DNA of 64,000 nt from Trametes villosa. Its lineage: Eukaryota; Basidiomycota; Agaricomycetes; Polyporales; Polyporaceae. A program made the translations under genes and the position numbers. Positions 44,112-54,553 of the stretch are shown here, piece after piece. The stretch lies in the NCBI GenBank assembly GCA_002964805.2, contig PUDQ02000113.1, forward strand, positions 868,001 through 932,000, written 5' to 3'. How positions within the stretch are numbered: position 1 is the stretch's first letter; each line of letters opens with the position of its first letter. Below the pieces are notes generated by a model. That model saw nothing but the letters and a program-made list of their open reading frames with translations, had not been told where the DNA came from and did no database searches.

Positions 44112-45697
44112 ATGGCCCGCAATCGAATGTGCGACAACTTCATTTTCGACCTCGGCGACATTCTCCAATGGTCCCTGTCTCCCCATCCCGCGATACCGGT
44201 CCGCACGATGCAGCGCATGATGCAAAGCGCGCCGTTCTTTGACTATGAGCGGGGCAGGCTTGGCGAAGACCAGTTGTACACCCGCCTCAGCTCTTTGTTC
44301 TCCTTGCCACGCTCGCACGTCGCAGACTTTCTTAACGCGATCCGAACGGGCCGGAAAGTCGCCGAACCAGTCGTACGCTGTATCCGTCGCTTGAGGGCGG
44401 CAGGCGCGGGCCTACAGGTCTACGGGGCGTGGAACATCTCGGCCCCCGACTGGGAATTCCTACTCCACACCGCCCTCTCCGACGTCTTGACGGAGTTCGA
44501 CCAGGTCTACCCGTCGGCCCGCACAGGCGAGCGTATGTCTGGCCTCGCGTTCTACCGCCACCTCCCGGAGTCTATCTCGCAAAACCCGAGCCGGTGCGCT
44601 TTCATCAGCAGCACGGTTGACCACGTCATCGCCGCAACTTCCTTGGGCATGGTCGGCGTCCACTTCAAGAGCGAGGAGGTCGCCGATCTCGAACGCAGCT
44701 TGAACGCGCTCGTTCGGGATGCAGTCTTCGATGGGGAACGGTATCTCCGCGACCACGCTGGCCGGATGTGGTCGACGACGAACACCGGCGTCGAAGTGCA
44801 GGAGAGCTACGCTCAGCTGCTCATCCTAGAGGTCACCAGAAACCCGCGCTTAGTCAACTTGCCGTCGCCCCAGCGCCGCATGCACTTTTTCGCAGGTACG
44901 ATGGTTATTTTCCGCTACTTCGCATGTTGTACTTAGCTTGCCGGACGCAGGCGCCCCTGTCCTCACGACCAAAGACTTTCCCGCGGATGTGGATACAACC
45001 TCGATTGCTTGCACGGCGATGGGCGACCGCTTCACGAAGGACTTAAAGAACAGCATCATGGACGACATCCTCACCGTTCGTGACGAAGACGGACTCCCGT
45101 TCGTGTATTACGATGATCAAGTGCGACCTCGCATTGGTAGGTGTTGTCTCGCTGTTACGCCGTCGCACCCCGCAGTGAGCTCACGGTGCCACTTCCACGC
45201 CCCCTCTTGTAGACCACGTCGTATGCATCAACGTGCTCACACTCTTTCACTCCCATGGGCGCGCCAGCGAACTTCCGCAGATGCTCGATTGGGTGTATAA
45301 CATCCTGAAAACCCGCGCCTACGCCTGGGGCACACGCTACTACATCGGCGCCGACCTCTTCCTCTACTTCCTCTCTCGCCTCATCGCGGTCCCTGCTCCC
45401 ATTCCACGCCACGCGGACATCGCTGCACTGTTCAAGGAGCGAGTCATGGAGCGATTCGGAGAGCCCGGTGACGCCTCTGCGGTGGCCATGCGCCTGTTCG
45501 TCGCGGGGGCTGTTGGCCTCCAAGACCGCCGGGGCTACGATCAGCTCCTGAAGATGCAAGAGCCGGACGGCTCATGGCCGTCGGGGTGGATTTACAGCTA
45601 CGGCGTGAGCCCCATCTTGATAGGTAACAAGGGTTTGACGACCGCTATCGCGGTTGCTGCGATTAGGAGATTCCGGGAGCTCTCAGACGAGTACTGA
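44112..45697 (+). CDS. HAD-like / class II terpene cyclase fusion (AstC-like), copy 2
   Basis: A 484-residue protein in three exons (44112-44895, 44951-45136, 45213-45697) with introns at the same positions and phases as copy 1, so the two are tandem duplicates. HAD motif I is canonical-looking: NFIFDLGDIL. The middle shows RCAFISSTVDHVIAATSLG. The class II motif is DVDTTSIAC, followed by TAMGDRF. The C-terminal part has LFHSHGRASELPQMLDWVYN, KERVMERFGEPGD, GSWPSGWIYSYG and ends RRFRELSDEY. By analogy with AstC-type enzymes it should protonate and cyclise farnesyl diphosphate to a drimanyl diphosphate and dephosphorylate it in the HAD domain. No cytochrome P450 or other tailoring gene is next to it in this window. 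Substrate and product are inferred. Confidence 0.87.
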
Positions 45698-46780
45698 GTA
45701 ACAGCAGGATTGAATGGTTCAGATGTACCACGACACTGTCTAATGTTATCGCTACCGTGTGCTTCGTATGCGGCGACACCTTTGTTTGATGAGAGCTGCC
45801 GCATAGTGCGGTATGAGCGGGGCTCCGGTCCGCTTGTAGCATCTCAGACGGTTAAACTTATTGGCGCTCGCGCTTGTCTTCAACGACGTCGTCGTAAACT
45901 TGGCCACGGAAATCCACTACACTATCTAAACTCGAGTCTTCGGATGCTGTGTTTACCTCTGAACAAGCACTCCTCCGGAATCAGCTGCATGAACGCACTC
46001 CCTGGAGTATGCAGACACCAGTCACCAACTGCAAGTATGTATTGGCGTCGCCGCATCCTACATCATATGCTGTCTCCAGCCAGCGTTCGTTAGGTTAGCA
46101 CGCACGATTGACCGGCTACCGTTCATACCCTCTTCCTACCTCTCCAAGGATCTCGAACTGATATAACCAGCACTCCGTGTCGTTGTAGTCTGTTGCAACG
46201 CTTGGTGCGCGATGCCTGACCCCGCGTATGCACCGCAGCGCTTCTAAGGCGGTGATACCTCTGTGCATCTGCTCTTCCCTGCCACCTTTCGGCCGCCCGG
46301 CCATACCAGAGGGTGTACCGGCGCAGGCACCGAGGCGGAAATTTCAGCGAAGGCCACGTCCCAGATAGGCACATCCTTCGCCGGTCTACGAGAACTCCGT
46401 TTTGCCACCGCCGCTGGTACCTATCAACACGACTCTCCATCACATTCGCTGTCTAGGCCAGGTCCTCTCGGTTCTCTGGCGCTGCTTTCATCCCACTTGC
46501 CTTCCCCCGGTACAGAGGCCGTCCCTTCGTGGAATGTCGCTCGGGCTCTGTTGCGGTGTTTGACTGGGCTTTCCACCGGCCTGCTCCCCCCTACGCGATC
46601 CGTGCCACCACGTCCATGCACGTTGTGGTCTACGACTGAACATGGGCAGGAACGCGTATGGTGCTTCCTTAGGCAACCCGGTCAACTGGCTTGTGAGCTA
46701 AATGATCGATCCGTCCCTCCTACACACCGGGCCCCCAGCGGGCATCACAGTCCCAGCTTCTCGTACCTCTCCGCGAGCCA
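45698..46780. other. Intergenic, cyclase 2 to WSC gene
   Basis: About 1.1 kb. I see no gene; long frames here continue antisense or into the WSC gene in other frames and carry no motif. Distal part is the WSC promoter. Confidence 0.45.
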
Positions 46781-46786
46781 TATAAA
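46781..46786 (+). promoter_or_regulatory. TATA box of the double-WSC gene
   Basis: TATAAA 81 bp upstream of the ATG at 46867, followed by a pyrimidine-rich leader (CTCTTTTCGTTCTCCTTTCC). Confidence 0.65.
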
Positions 46787-46866
46787 CCGGGCTCTTTTCG
46801 TTCTCCTTTCCGCAAGCGTACTGACAGCTCAGACATCCCGTCTTCAGCACCCGCACACACCTCGTC

Positions 46867-47609
46867 ATGGCTTTCCGCGCAACCTCTCTCCTCCTGCTCG
46901 CCCTGTTCCACGGCGCCAGCTCCTTCCGCACGGAGACAATCCCGCTCAATTGGACGACGCTCTCCGCGTGCGCGATCGACAACCCCGCGCGCATCCTCGC
47001 GGGCGACGTCACGACCCAGGTCACGAACAACACGGCCGCCTTGTGCGTCACGTCTTGCGCCGCGCAGGGATTCGGCTACGCGGGCGTCGAGTTCGCGAAC
47101 GAGTGCCACTGCGGCACCGGGCTCCTCGACGCGCTCCAGCCTGCCCCCGCGACTGACTGCAACATGGCCTGCGCGGGCGATAGCAGTGTCGCTTGCGGCG
47201 GTGCTTGGCGCATCCAGGTTCGTTCCCACCTACTCCCGCTCCATGATCCGGTATATGCTAACGCTGCATGGACGGACAGGTCTACAGCTTCCCTGCTCTA
47301 CGCCCGGGCAGCTGGGCGTTCGAGGGCTGCTTCGTCGACGCGCCCGCGTTCACGAGCGTCGCGACGCACACGTTCGCGACGAACCTCGACTTCGTGAACC
47401 AGTGCCTCCAGGCGTGCTCGCGCGACGGATTCGCGTTCGCGGGCGTCGAGGACGCGGGCGTGTGCCAGTGCAGCGGCGGCGCGCCCGTGGCCGCGGCGCA
47501 GAAGGTCGACGAGGGGGAGTGCAGCTCGCTGTGTCCCCTCCCTGGCGATGCTGGGTTCGAGTTCTGTGGCGGGGTGGAGAGGCTGGGTGTTTACCGGTTT
47601 TCGGGGTGA
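46867..47609 (+). CDS. Secreted protein with two WSC domains
   Basis: A 226-residue protein in two exons (46867-47217 and 47280-47609), both exact multiples of three, intron 62 nt. Residues 1-19 (MAFRATSLLLLALFHGASS) are a signal peptide. Two WSC domains follow: the first with CAIDNPARIL, LCVTSCAAQGFGYAGVEF, CHCG, DCNMACAGD, CGGAWRIQVY; the second with GCFVDAPAF, CLQACSRDGFAFAGVED, CQCSG, CSSLCPLPGD, FEFCGGVERLGVYRF. WSC domains are cysteine-rich modules that bind cell-wall or plant polysaccharides. No transmembrane or GPI signal is seen, so the protein is probably free or wall-bound. Unlike the gene at 22-24 kb it has no DUF1996 or CBM1. Confidence 0.9.
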
Positions 47610-47828
47610 GCAGCAGGTACGGGGAGTGTCAGAAAATCATTGTATTGGTTGTCTGTGGTTCCCGGACTGGAGTTCGTGGTTTGACCTGGGTTGTCTGGTT
47701 GTATCATAGAGTAGGGCGTCTGAGGCCGAGCGTTATGTACGAAAACACCCAACAATGTGGCAATACATATCCAACTAGATATACAGAGATACAGCAGCGC
47801 GATAGACAAACAAACATACACCACACCC

Positions 47829-49951
47829 TTAGTCCTCATCGTCCTCAATGTCCCCATCCGCCTCGGCGTCCTCCATCTCATCGCTGACCTTCTCCCGAGC
47901 CCGGGCGCGCGCACCTCCCCTCGTCCGTGCCCGCGCTCCGCCGCGCGCCCTCGGCTTCCCCCCGTTCACCATGGCGGCCTCCGCACCTGCCCGTGCACCC
48001 GCGCGTTCGCGCTCCGTCATGACCTTCTTGACCGGGTCCCAGTCTGCGAGGCTCTGGAAGAACCGCCGTTTGCCCGCCCCGGTCGGGAGCCCGGCGCGCG
48101 CACTCGCCCACGCTGCATGTTCGTGTCCGTGTCCGCATCCATCCTCTTCATCGACCATCATGGCGTCTTGCTCGTCGAAGTCGGGCGGCGGCCGGGGCAC
48201 GTCGAAGTACTTCGAGGTCATGATGCTCATTCGTTTCTTCCCGCCGCGGATCTTGCGTGCAGAGCGGCCGCGCGCGCGGCGAGTCGACGAGGTGTCGGAG
48301 TCGGCCTCGCCCTCAGACTCGGAGTGCGTCTCGTCCGACTCGCCCTGGAGGTCGTACACGAACCGCGCATGTTCTGTACGCCAGGGTCAGCACAGTATCA
48401 ATGGAAGGCAGATTAGGTAAGCGTACGTGCGAGCCGCTCGTCCATGTCGTCGATTGGTCCCTGGGCGCGGACGCGCGGGAGCCCGAGGTGTTCTCCGAGG
48501 CCTTCTCGAGGCACGTCCTGCATTCCTACCGAGGGCGCCGGGCGCAGCTCCGATAGGTGCTGCAGCACGGTCTGCCTGCATGGAACACGTCAACCTTGAG
48601 CCCCAGATAGAACGCGTGCACCGCGCGGTGCGCGTACCTGATGTTATCCAGGCCGCCGTTGCGGGTGTTCAGGTCCTCGAGGTTGCTCTCGAGGACCTCG
48701 AGCCGGTAGCGCGGCCCGAACCACTCAAAGTACTCGTTCCAGGGCAGGTTCGGGTCGATGTCGCGCTCGATGCCGAGCGCGCACGCGGTCTCGTACGTCC
48801 ACGCGCGCGCGACGTTCTTCACGGTGTACCCGCCGCCGCCGAGGAGCATGAGCGGGATGTTCTTCGCGCGCACGTACTGCACGCAGTGCGCGTGGCCCTG
48901 CATCGTCAGGTTCAGCCCGCCGAGCTTGTCGCCCGAGAGCGAGTCCGCGCCGCATTGGAGCACGATCCCGGACGGGCGGAAGACGTCGATGATCTTGTCG
49001 ATGATCTGTGCGCGCGTGTGTGTGAGCGCGCCGCTTGACGGGGAGTCGGGAGTGCGCGAAATGACGTACTGGCTCGAAGACGCTCTTGTATGACTCGTCT
49101 GTGATACCGTCCTTGAGCGGAACGTTGACCGCGTAGCCGCGCCCCGGGCCGCGTCCTCTGTCCTCGATCTGTCCAGTGCCAGGGAAGAATTCGCCGAACT
49201 TGTGGAAGGACGCGGTCATGACGCGGTCCGTGGTATAGAACGCCTCTTCGACACCGTCGCCGTGGTGGCAGTCGATGTCTATGTAGAGCACTCGGGGCGC
49301 GTAGCGGAGCATCTCGAGGATGCCGAGGACAATGTCGTTGATGTAGCAGAAACCTGAAGCCTCGCGTTTCTTCGCGTGGTGGAGGCCTCCGGCCCAGTTA
49401 ATCGCAATGTCTGCTTGTCCCTCCATGAGCCGCTTCGCGGCCGCTAACAGGTGTCTTGAGCTTGAACTTCTGCCCACTTGCAGCTAATCCGGGGTGACGC
49501 ACCTATGGAACCTCCAGCAGAGATGGACGAGAACTCGAAGACACCTTCAAACGGGGGATTGTCGTCTCCAACGAGAAAACGCGAGCCCTGGTAAGTGAGC
49601 CTTCGCGCATTCTCGGGGGTGACCTTGGAGAGGAAGTCGATGTACTCGTCCGTGTGGAAACGCGTCATGGTCTCTGCTGTGGCGCGTTTCGCGCGCTGTG
49701 GCGCATGCGTCAGCTCGTCGTATCGCCCACGCGGGCAAGCACACGTACCAGGACGTGCATCTTCGGGAGCATGTCGTATGCTGAGACGAGCTCGTGCGTG
49801 ATGCGCATGCGTTGTGGCTTCATGGCGTGTGTAAGGCCATATGTGTACGAGCCCACGTCGGCTGTGGGTATGCACGATGGGTCGGCAGAATATAGGTGAG
49901 TAGACCGTTCCACTCACGGTCATAGTAATACGCCACTCGTCTCTTGGACAT
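47829..49951 (-). CDS. Class I histone deacetylase, Rpd3-like
   Basis: Zn-dependent lysine deacetylase. The start at 49951 gives [12 protein letters not shown] joined over a short intron to [19 protein letters not shown]. Conserved blocks: [54 protein letters not shown] (catalytic Asp/His and Zn ligands), [26 protein letters not shown] and [18 protein letters not shown]. An intron around 48570-48640 joins DNIR to [20 protein letters not shown]. The C-terminus extends beyond the catalytic domain: [16 protein letters not shown], an Arg/Ala/Gly-rich stretch (near 47900-47960) and a final acidic run ([14 protein letters not shown]), TAA at 47829. Class I is clear; Rpd3 is favoured over Hos2 by block similarity but not proven. 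Confidence 0.92.
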
Positions 49952-50588
49952 TGTTATATAGTCCCTCTCTGCTCTACTGCCAAGTTACTGGAGCGCGGAA
50001 GAGAGATGTTCGAAATGGGAGACTCGGGAGTGGGGTCTCCCTTAGGCGGTGAAGTGCAGGCCGCTGAGAGAAGAGCTGTGTAAGATGATAGCACGAGCTT
50101 TGTAGGTGAGCGAGCAGAGGCAAAAGTACGATCGTGTTTGGGCGTAGTCGCAGAACAAAGCAGAGGAGTGTTGGGGGGAAGAGAGTACAAATGCAAGCGC
50201 AGGCCAGTCGCTGTGGCGGAGGTCGTCCGCTTAGGCGCCCATAATGCGCATGTCATTTTGCCGCCGATCGCGATCGAATCTCGATCCTGGGCGTCGGCCC
50301 GCCAACCCGTGCGCGTAAGGCTGCCCATGTTACTATTAGTGCGCCGTTCTCTGTCTCGTTCCACTGTGAGCAGGCAAGACAGCTGCAGTACACTTGGCTG
50401 CTACGTATACATGAATGGCATTGATAGATAAGCATCCTCGTACTGAATCGTCCTGTGGAATATTGTGGAAACGCTCCGCGGGGCAAGAGTCCAACGACTG
50501 GGATACCGACCCCGCACCCCCTCTTGAATCAAATAATGGCAGCATTATACGGCGGAGGGGCGCTGCTCTCAGAGAGTAACCGCGAGTA
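49952..50588. other. HDAC upstream region
   Basis: About 640 bp without a supportable gene, holding the promoter of the deacetylase gene and the 3' flank of the decayed membrane-protein copy. Confidence 0.45.
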
Positions 50589-51530
50589 CTACCCCGTTAT
50601 CTCCCCCAGGTACTCTCTCGAAGCGACCTTGCGTGGTAGGGTACTTCGCGGCGAGGGCGTCCAGCACGTGTGGCACGCTGCAGAACGCGGCCCCGGATAT
50701 GACGGTGGCCATCTGGGGTCGTATAGCCGCCGTTGCGCGTGCGTAAGCCCCATCGAAATATCTATGGCCTCGCGAGTTGGGGATGATAGTCCGTCGGAGG
50801 GGTAGCTGCGCGTCATCGAAGTAGTGGAGAGGCGATTGCCTGGGGCCTCGATAACTTGGCGACCATCTTCTGCGCTCGTGGGCGCGCTGTCCGCTGGACA
50901 CGTCGAGTCAGTAACGCGCCATAAAATTCAGAGAAGCCGCCTACATTCAACCTCGCACAGACGTCGAACAAGCACACGCTTTCGCATGAGGGAGATGCCC
51001 AACGCAGCGAGGAGTGTTAGCGTGAGCGCTGCACCAACTACCCCACCGACGATGGCACCGGTGTTCCGAGGACGAGGAGCCGCGGGGATTGAGTCTGAGG
51101 TGGGTATCGATGCGATGGGCGACGCGACGCCCGAGGGTACATGCGAACGACCTGTCGACTCTAAGAGCAATGCCCTCAGATCCGAACGCGATCAACTTCT
51201 CTGCCACAGCCTACCTGCAGTATCTATCAGGCGGAAGCTATATGAAAGCACCTATCTTTCGGATTTGCTGACGAAGCGAACCCTGCTTCGGGGGTGTACT
51301 ACCAGTCATTGCGCCCGGTGGGATCGCTCGAGAGCACTGGCGCCGCCATCGTCACTAGCATCTGAACTTAAGAGCAGGGCCCGACATAGTTTTGGAAAAA
51401 TATTCAGGAGGGCTCCATTCATAGCGGGCGATCTCTGGAGAGCCTTCCGCGAGGAGCTCGAGACGGTTGTCGAACACGTCCAGCGTCGAGTTGATCACTT
51501 CGACAGTTGAGAGGAAAACGCCGCTTGAGT
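50589..51530 (-). pseudogene. Decayed copy of the PY-tail membrane protein family (copy 1)
   Basis: The clearest part is the transmembrane exon near 51120-50960: NTGAIVGGVVGAALTLTLLAALG followed by the basic stop-transfer SLMRKRVLVRR, matching intact paralogues downstream. A tail frame near 50690 contains RWPPSYPGP, a PY-like motif. Near 51500-51420 a stretch with VFDNRLELLAEGSP resembles the end of paralogue exon 1 (AFDRTLHYALQEGS). The second ectodomain exon (the PGEHT...NLNGT block) is absent and no continuous frame links the parts, so the copy is probably dead. Confidence 0.55.
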
Positions 51531-51892
51531 GAGAGCTACGGCGGAGAGTCAGGGGAAGAATGGGTTATAGCCTCTAGAGTCGAGCAAAGTATACGACGAA
51601 AGCAGGAGACGGAGCGCGGCGGTCGGGGAAAAAGTGCAGGTCGTTGTGGTGTCGAAGTAGCTCATTTAAGCGCTCAAAATGCGCATAGCCCTTGCCTGAG
51701 AAGGTGCCTCGTAACGTCAACCTCGCGGCTCTGTACTTCGCCAACTTCCCCGGGATCTCCACTCTGATTTGCTATGTTTTGGCTTGTGCTGCAACAATTC
51801 ACTAGTATCAAGGTCTTTGCGCCATACAATATGACCCCATGCGCCCAAGTGAACGAGGTGAGTCTGGGATAAGTAGGTACTAAGTATCCTGG

Positions 51893-53398
51893 CTAGTTCG
51901 GAGCGTCGCTGCTGTAGGGCGGTGGCATGCTTCCCTCCGCATGAGCTGTCGCAGCATCCGACCATGCTCGGGAATTCATCCTCCTTAGGAACCCACTCGC
52001 AAGAAACCCTCGCGACGAAGGCGTCTGCGACGGACTCCGGGACCCCGCAGATCGCTGGGCTCCGAGCGGATCGGCGAGATTGTCGGTGGTCTGGAGATGT
52101 CGGGGGCGGGAACGCTCCGGAAAGAGGGGAGGGGGTGACATGTCGCCTGAATCGCAGGCCGAAGCGAATGTTCTCATGGACGGTGCTCTACCCGAGCGAC
52201 TTGTAGAGCCATCACCCTCGGAGGGGGTCAGTAGCGAGCGCCTGGCTGTACGGCATGGCAAACATAAGTACGTACACCAGTGTCAGAGGTGTTGGTAATA
52301 CATACCGTCGGCATGCAGCTGACGCCGTGAAAGAGTGTGCTTCAGCAAGTAGTAGTTGCCCAGGGTCGCCAGGAGCACCACCGCAAACGCCGCGCCAACG
52401 GCCACGCCTATGGTGGCCCCATTGACCTGTCCAGTAGGCGTCGATGTTGCACACGAGGCGCCCAGCGACGCCAGAGGCTTCATTGCCTCGGATGGACAGG
52501 GAGTCGTTCCGGACGCGCAGGATTGCGATGATATCCTTGAGGCGAAGAGTTGTACGTTTAGTCGAGAGGCCCGAGCGTGCCTATGGAGTTGAAAGCCGAG
52601 AACTCACTGAGAAGATTCTCCCGTATTTGTCTCTGTAGGATCCGAAGGGATGTACTGTACCCGCCAGACGTTAAGCGATGTCCCCTGTCCCGGGGGCCTC
52701 GTCGCCTCGCCTATATGGGCGCTTGTCCCCATGTCCCCGGCCACTCATCGCCTACCCTCCTCCTTCCCAATTCGGTAATTTTTCAAGGCGATGGGCGCTT
52801 GCGGGCGCTTAGCCATCGCCAGGCCAATGATATCGCCTATGTCCCCCTGTCCCCGGCCACCCATCGCCTGGGTGCCCCCTTCCCACGCCCTAATCTAGGG
52901 TTACGTCGCTTCGCTTAACGTCTGGCGGGTACAGTACCAGATCGAGTCGAATAAGAACACGTTCGGCGGAGTCCCGTTCATGTTGACGAGGGTTATCGTG
53001 TGTTCTCCTGGAAGGAGGACGGGAGATTGGAACAGCGACATGTTGTATAGGAACTCCAAGGGCGGATCTGCGAGGGACTCCTCTCGAAGTAAGTAGTTCC
53101 ACCCGTCGACGATGAACGACACCGCAGGAAAGCCGTTGTAGCGCGTGTTTCCGGTGATTCCCCACACTCCAACTTGCGTGCCTATAGACAAGTAGTCTCA
53201 GTGCTGAAATACGCGGTGTTAGTGCCGGAGATATAGCTGACCTGTAAACGTGAAAGTTGCTGTCGATCCTGCATCGCGGCCCAGATGAAGCGAGTTATTG
53301 TATGCGTCGTTTTGGTACTTGTTGTCCCAATGCATCGAATACAGAATGCGTGGATCCTGGTCATCTACGAGAATGCGGGTTCCTGAATTAGAGCTCAT
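51893..53398 (-). pseudogene. PY-tail membrane protein copy 2, interrupted by a MITE
   Basis: The start at 53398 gives MSSNSGTRILVDDQDPRILYS, the family N-terminus; an intron near 53190-53240 leads to the second ectodomain exon (GVWGITGNTR, PGEHTITLVNMNGTPPN, LFDSIWY). At that Tyr codon a 280-bp MITE (52655-52934) is inserted; translation then enters the repeat end and stops at 52901, before stem and membrane helix. Beyond the element the frame picks up again with IPSDPTETNTGES, and the distal exons are intact: the membrane segment GATIGVAVGAAFAVVLLATLG and a tail ending SMPPPYSSDAPN with a PPPY motif, TAG at 51893. With the element the product would be a short soluble ectodomain. Confidence 0.75.
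52655..52934. mobile_element. MITE with perfect 24-bp inverted repeats inserted in an exon
   Basis: A 280-bp non-coding element bounded by CTGTACCCGCCAGACGTTAA (52655) and its exact reverse complement (ending 52934); the repeats are identical over 24 bp. TA dinucleotides at 52653-52654 and 52935-52936 fit a TA target duplication, as in Tc1/mariner-type elements. The interior holds three related GTCCCC...CATCGCCT units (near 52678, 52728 and 52843). Perfect end repeats suggest recent insertion. Its termini differ from those of the MITE at 18353. Confidence 0.85.
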
Positions 53399-54553
53399 GG
53401 GATAGCAGTGTAGTAGCCGGGCAGCGGGGAGAGAGGCGGCGGGGGTCGCTGAGGACAACAGGGATTGTTGCAGTATATATCCAGTTCACTCACCAGTCAT
53501 ATGCAGCCAGTCGCGTCGGATCATGGTGTTCAGCACATGGAACTGATCCATCCTGACAGCGATACTACTGACGACAAAGCTGTTAGCATCATCTTTGCGG
53601 CGTTACAGTTCAAAAGCATGTCAACTCACCTCGCCGAGGGCGTGATATCATCAACGCGGGTCGCGAGGGGGTTAGGTTACGGACTCGGTGCGGGCCGCGC
53701 AACCGCGTTCGAGTGCATGGCGAGGGCACGGGGGGTGCAGCATACTTATGCCATTAATGCCGGGCGTAGCAGTCGGTGCAGCAGATATGAGTAGGCGCGT
53801 TCCCGGTAGAAGCTTTCTCTGTATCTTAAGCACCGACATCTAGTAGCTTAGAATGAGCACACGTCGCCACAGAACATTGCACGCAGCCAGGAACATACCT
53901 CTCACGATGTACCTTTGACATCATGCCACAGCCTAAGATCGTGAAACTGCCACTGTTGTGCAGGCTGTCAGCGAACAGAGGCATCATATCGGCTCGGACA
54001 CCTGATAAACTCCTGATCAAGACGATGCCCCGTGTTCTATCAGACAGGATACTCTAGCAGAGATGTTAGGAGGATTCGGCGGCGTGGACCGCGGGACATA
54101 TCCATCCCACGGGAGTTTCCCCGCCGCACTTTCCCGGGCGTTCTCGACCATGGCATAGATAACGCAACATCAGCTCCGGAATATATATTGTGCGCATGCG
54201 AGGTTGGGAACGTACGGTTATTGGGGAGTAGCTGCTACTATTTCAGTCACGGATAGACCTTAGGGAGAGGCATGTGGCTCGGTTACAGCAATGCATGGGT
54301 CACGGTCCTCGGATGGCATTGCGTGAACCTAATCATCCGCCTCTCGAGTGCTTCCTGCCGCCGAATTCGCACAATGGTACCAAACTCGATCGTATAGTGA
54401 CTAGGGTTCATATACCGTGACAGTGTAGTACCTTCGCGCGCGGAGGGATGTCTGTTAGCATGTCTGATTGACATGGGTCAGTGTCGTGATGCAGGAGTTG
54501 TGCGCAGCAATCTTGGTCGACGAACCTTGCATCGGAAGGGTGAGCGAGTGCCG
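53399..54553. other. Spacer between membrane-protein copies 2 and 3
   Basis: About 1.15 kb with no recognisable gene or family relic. Confidence 0.45.
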
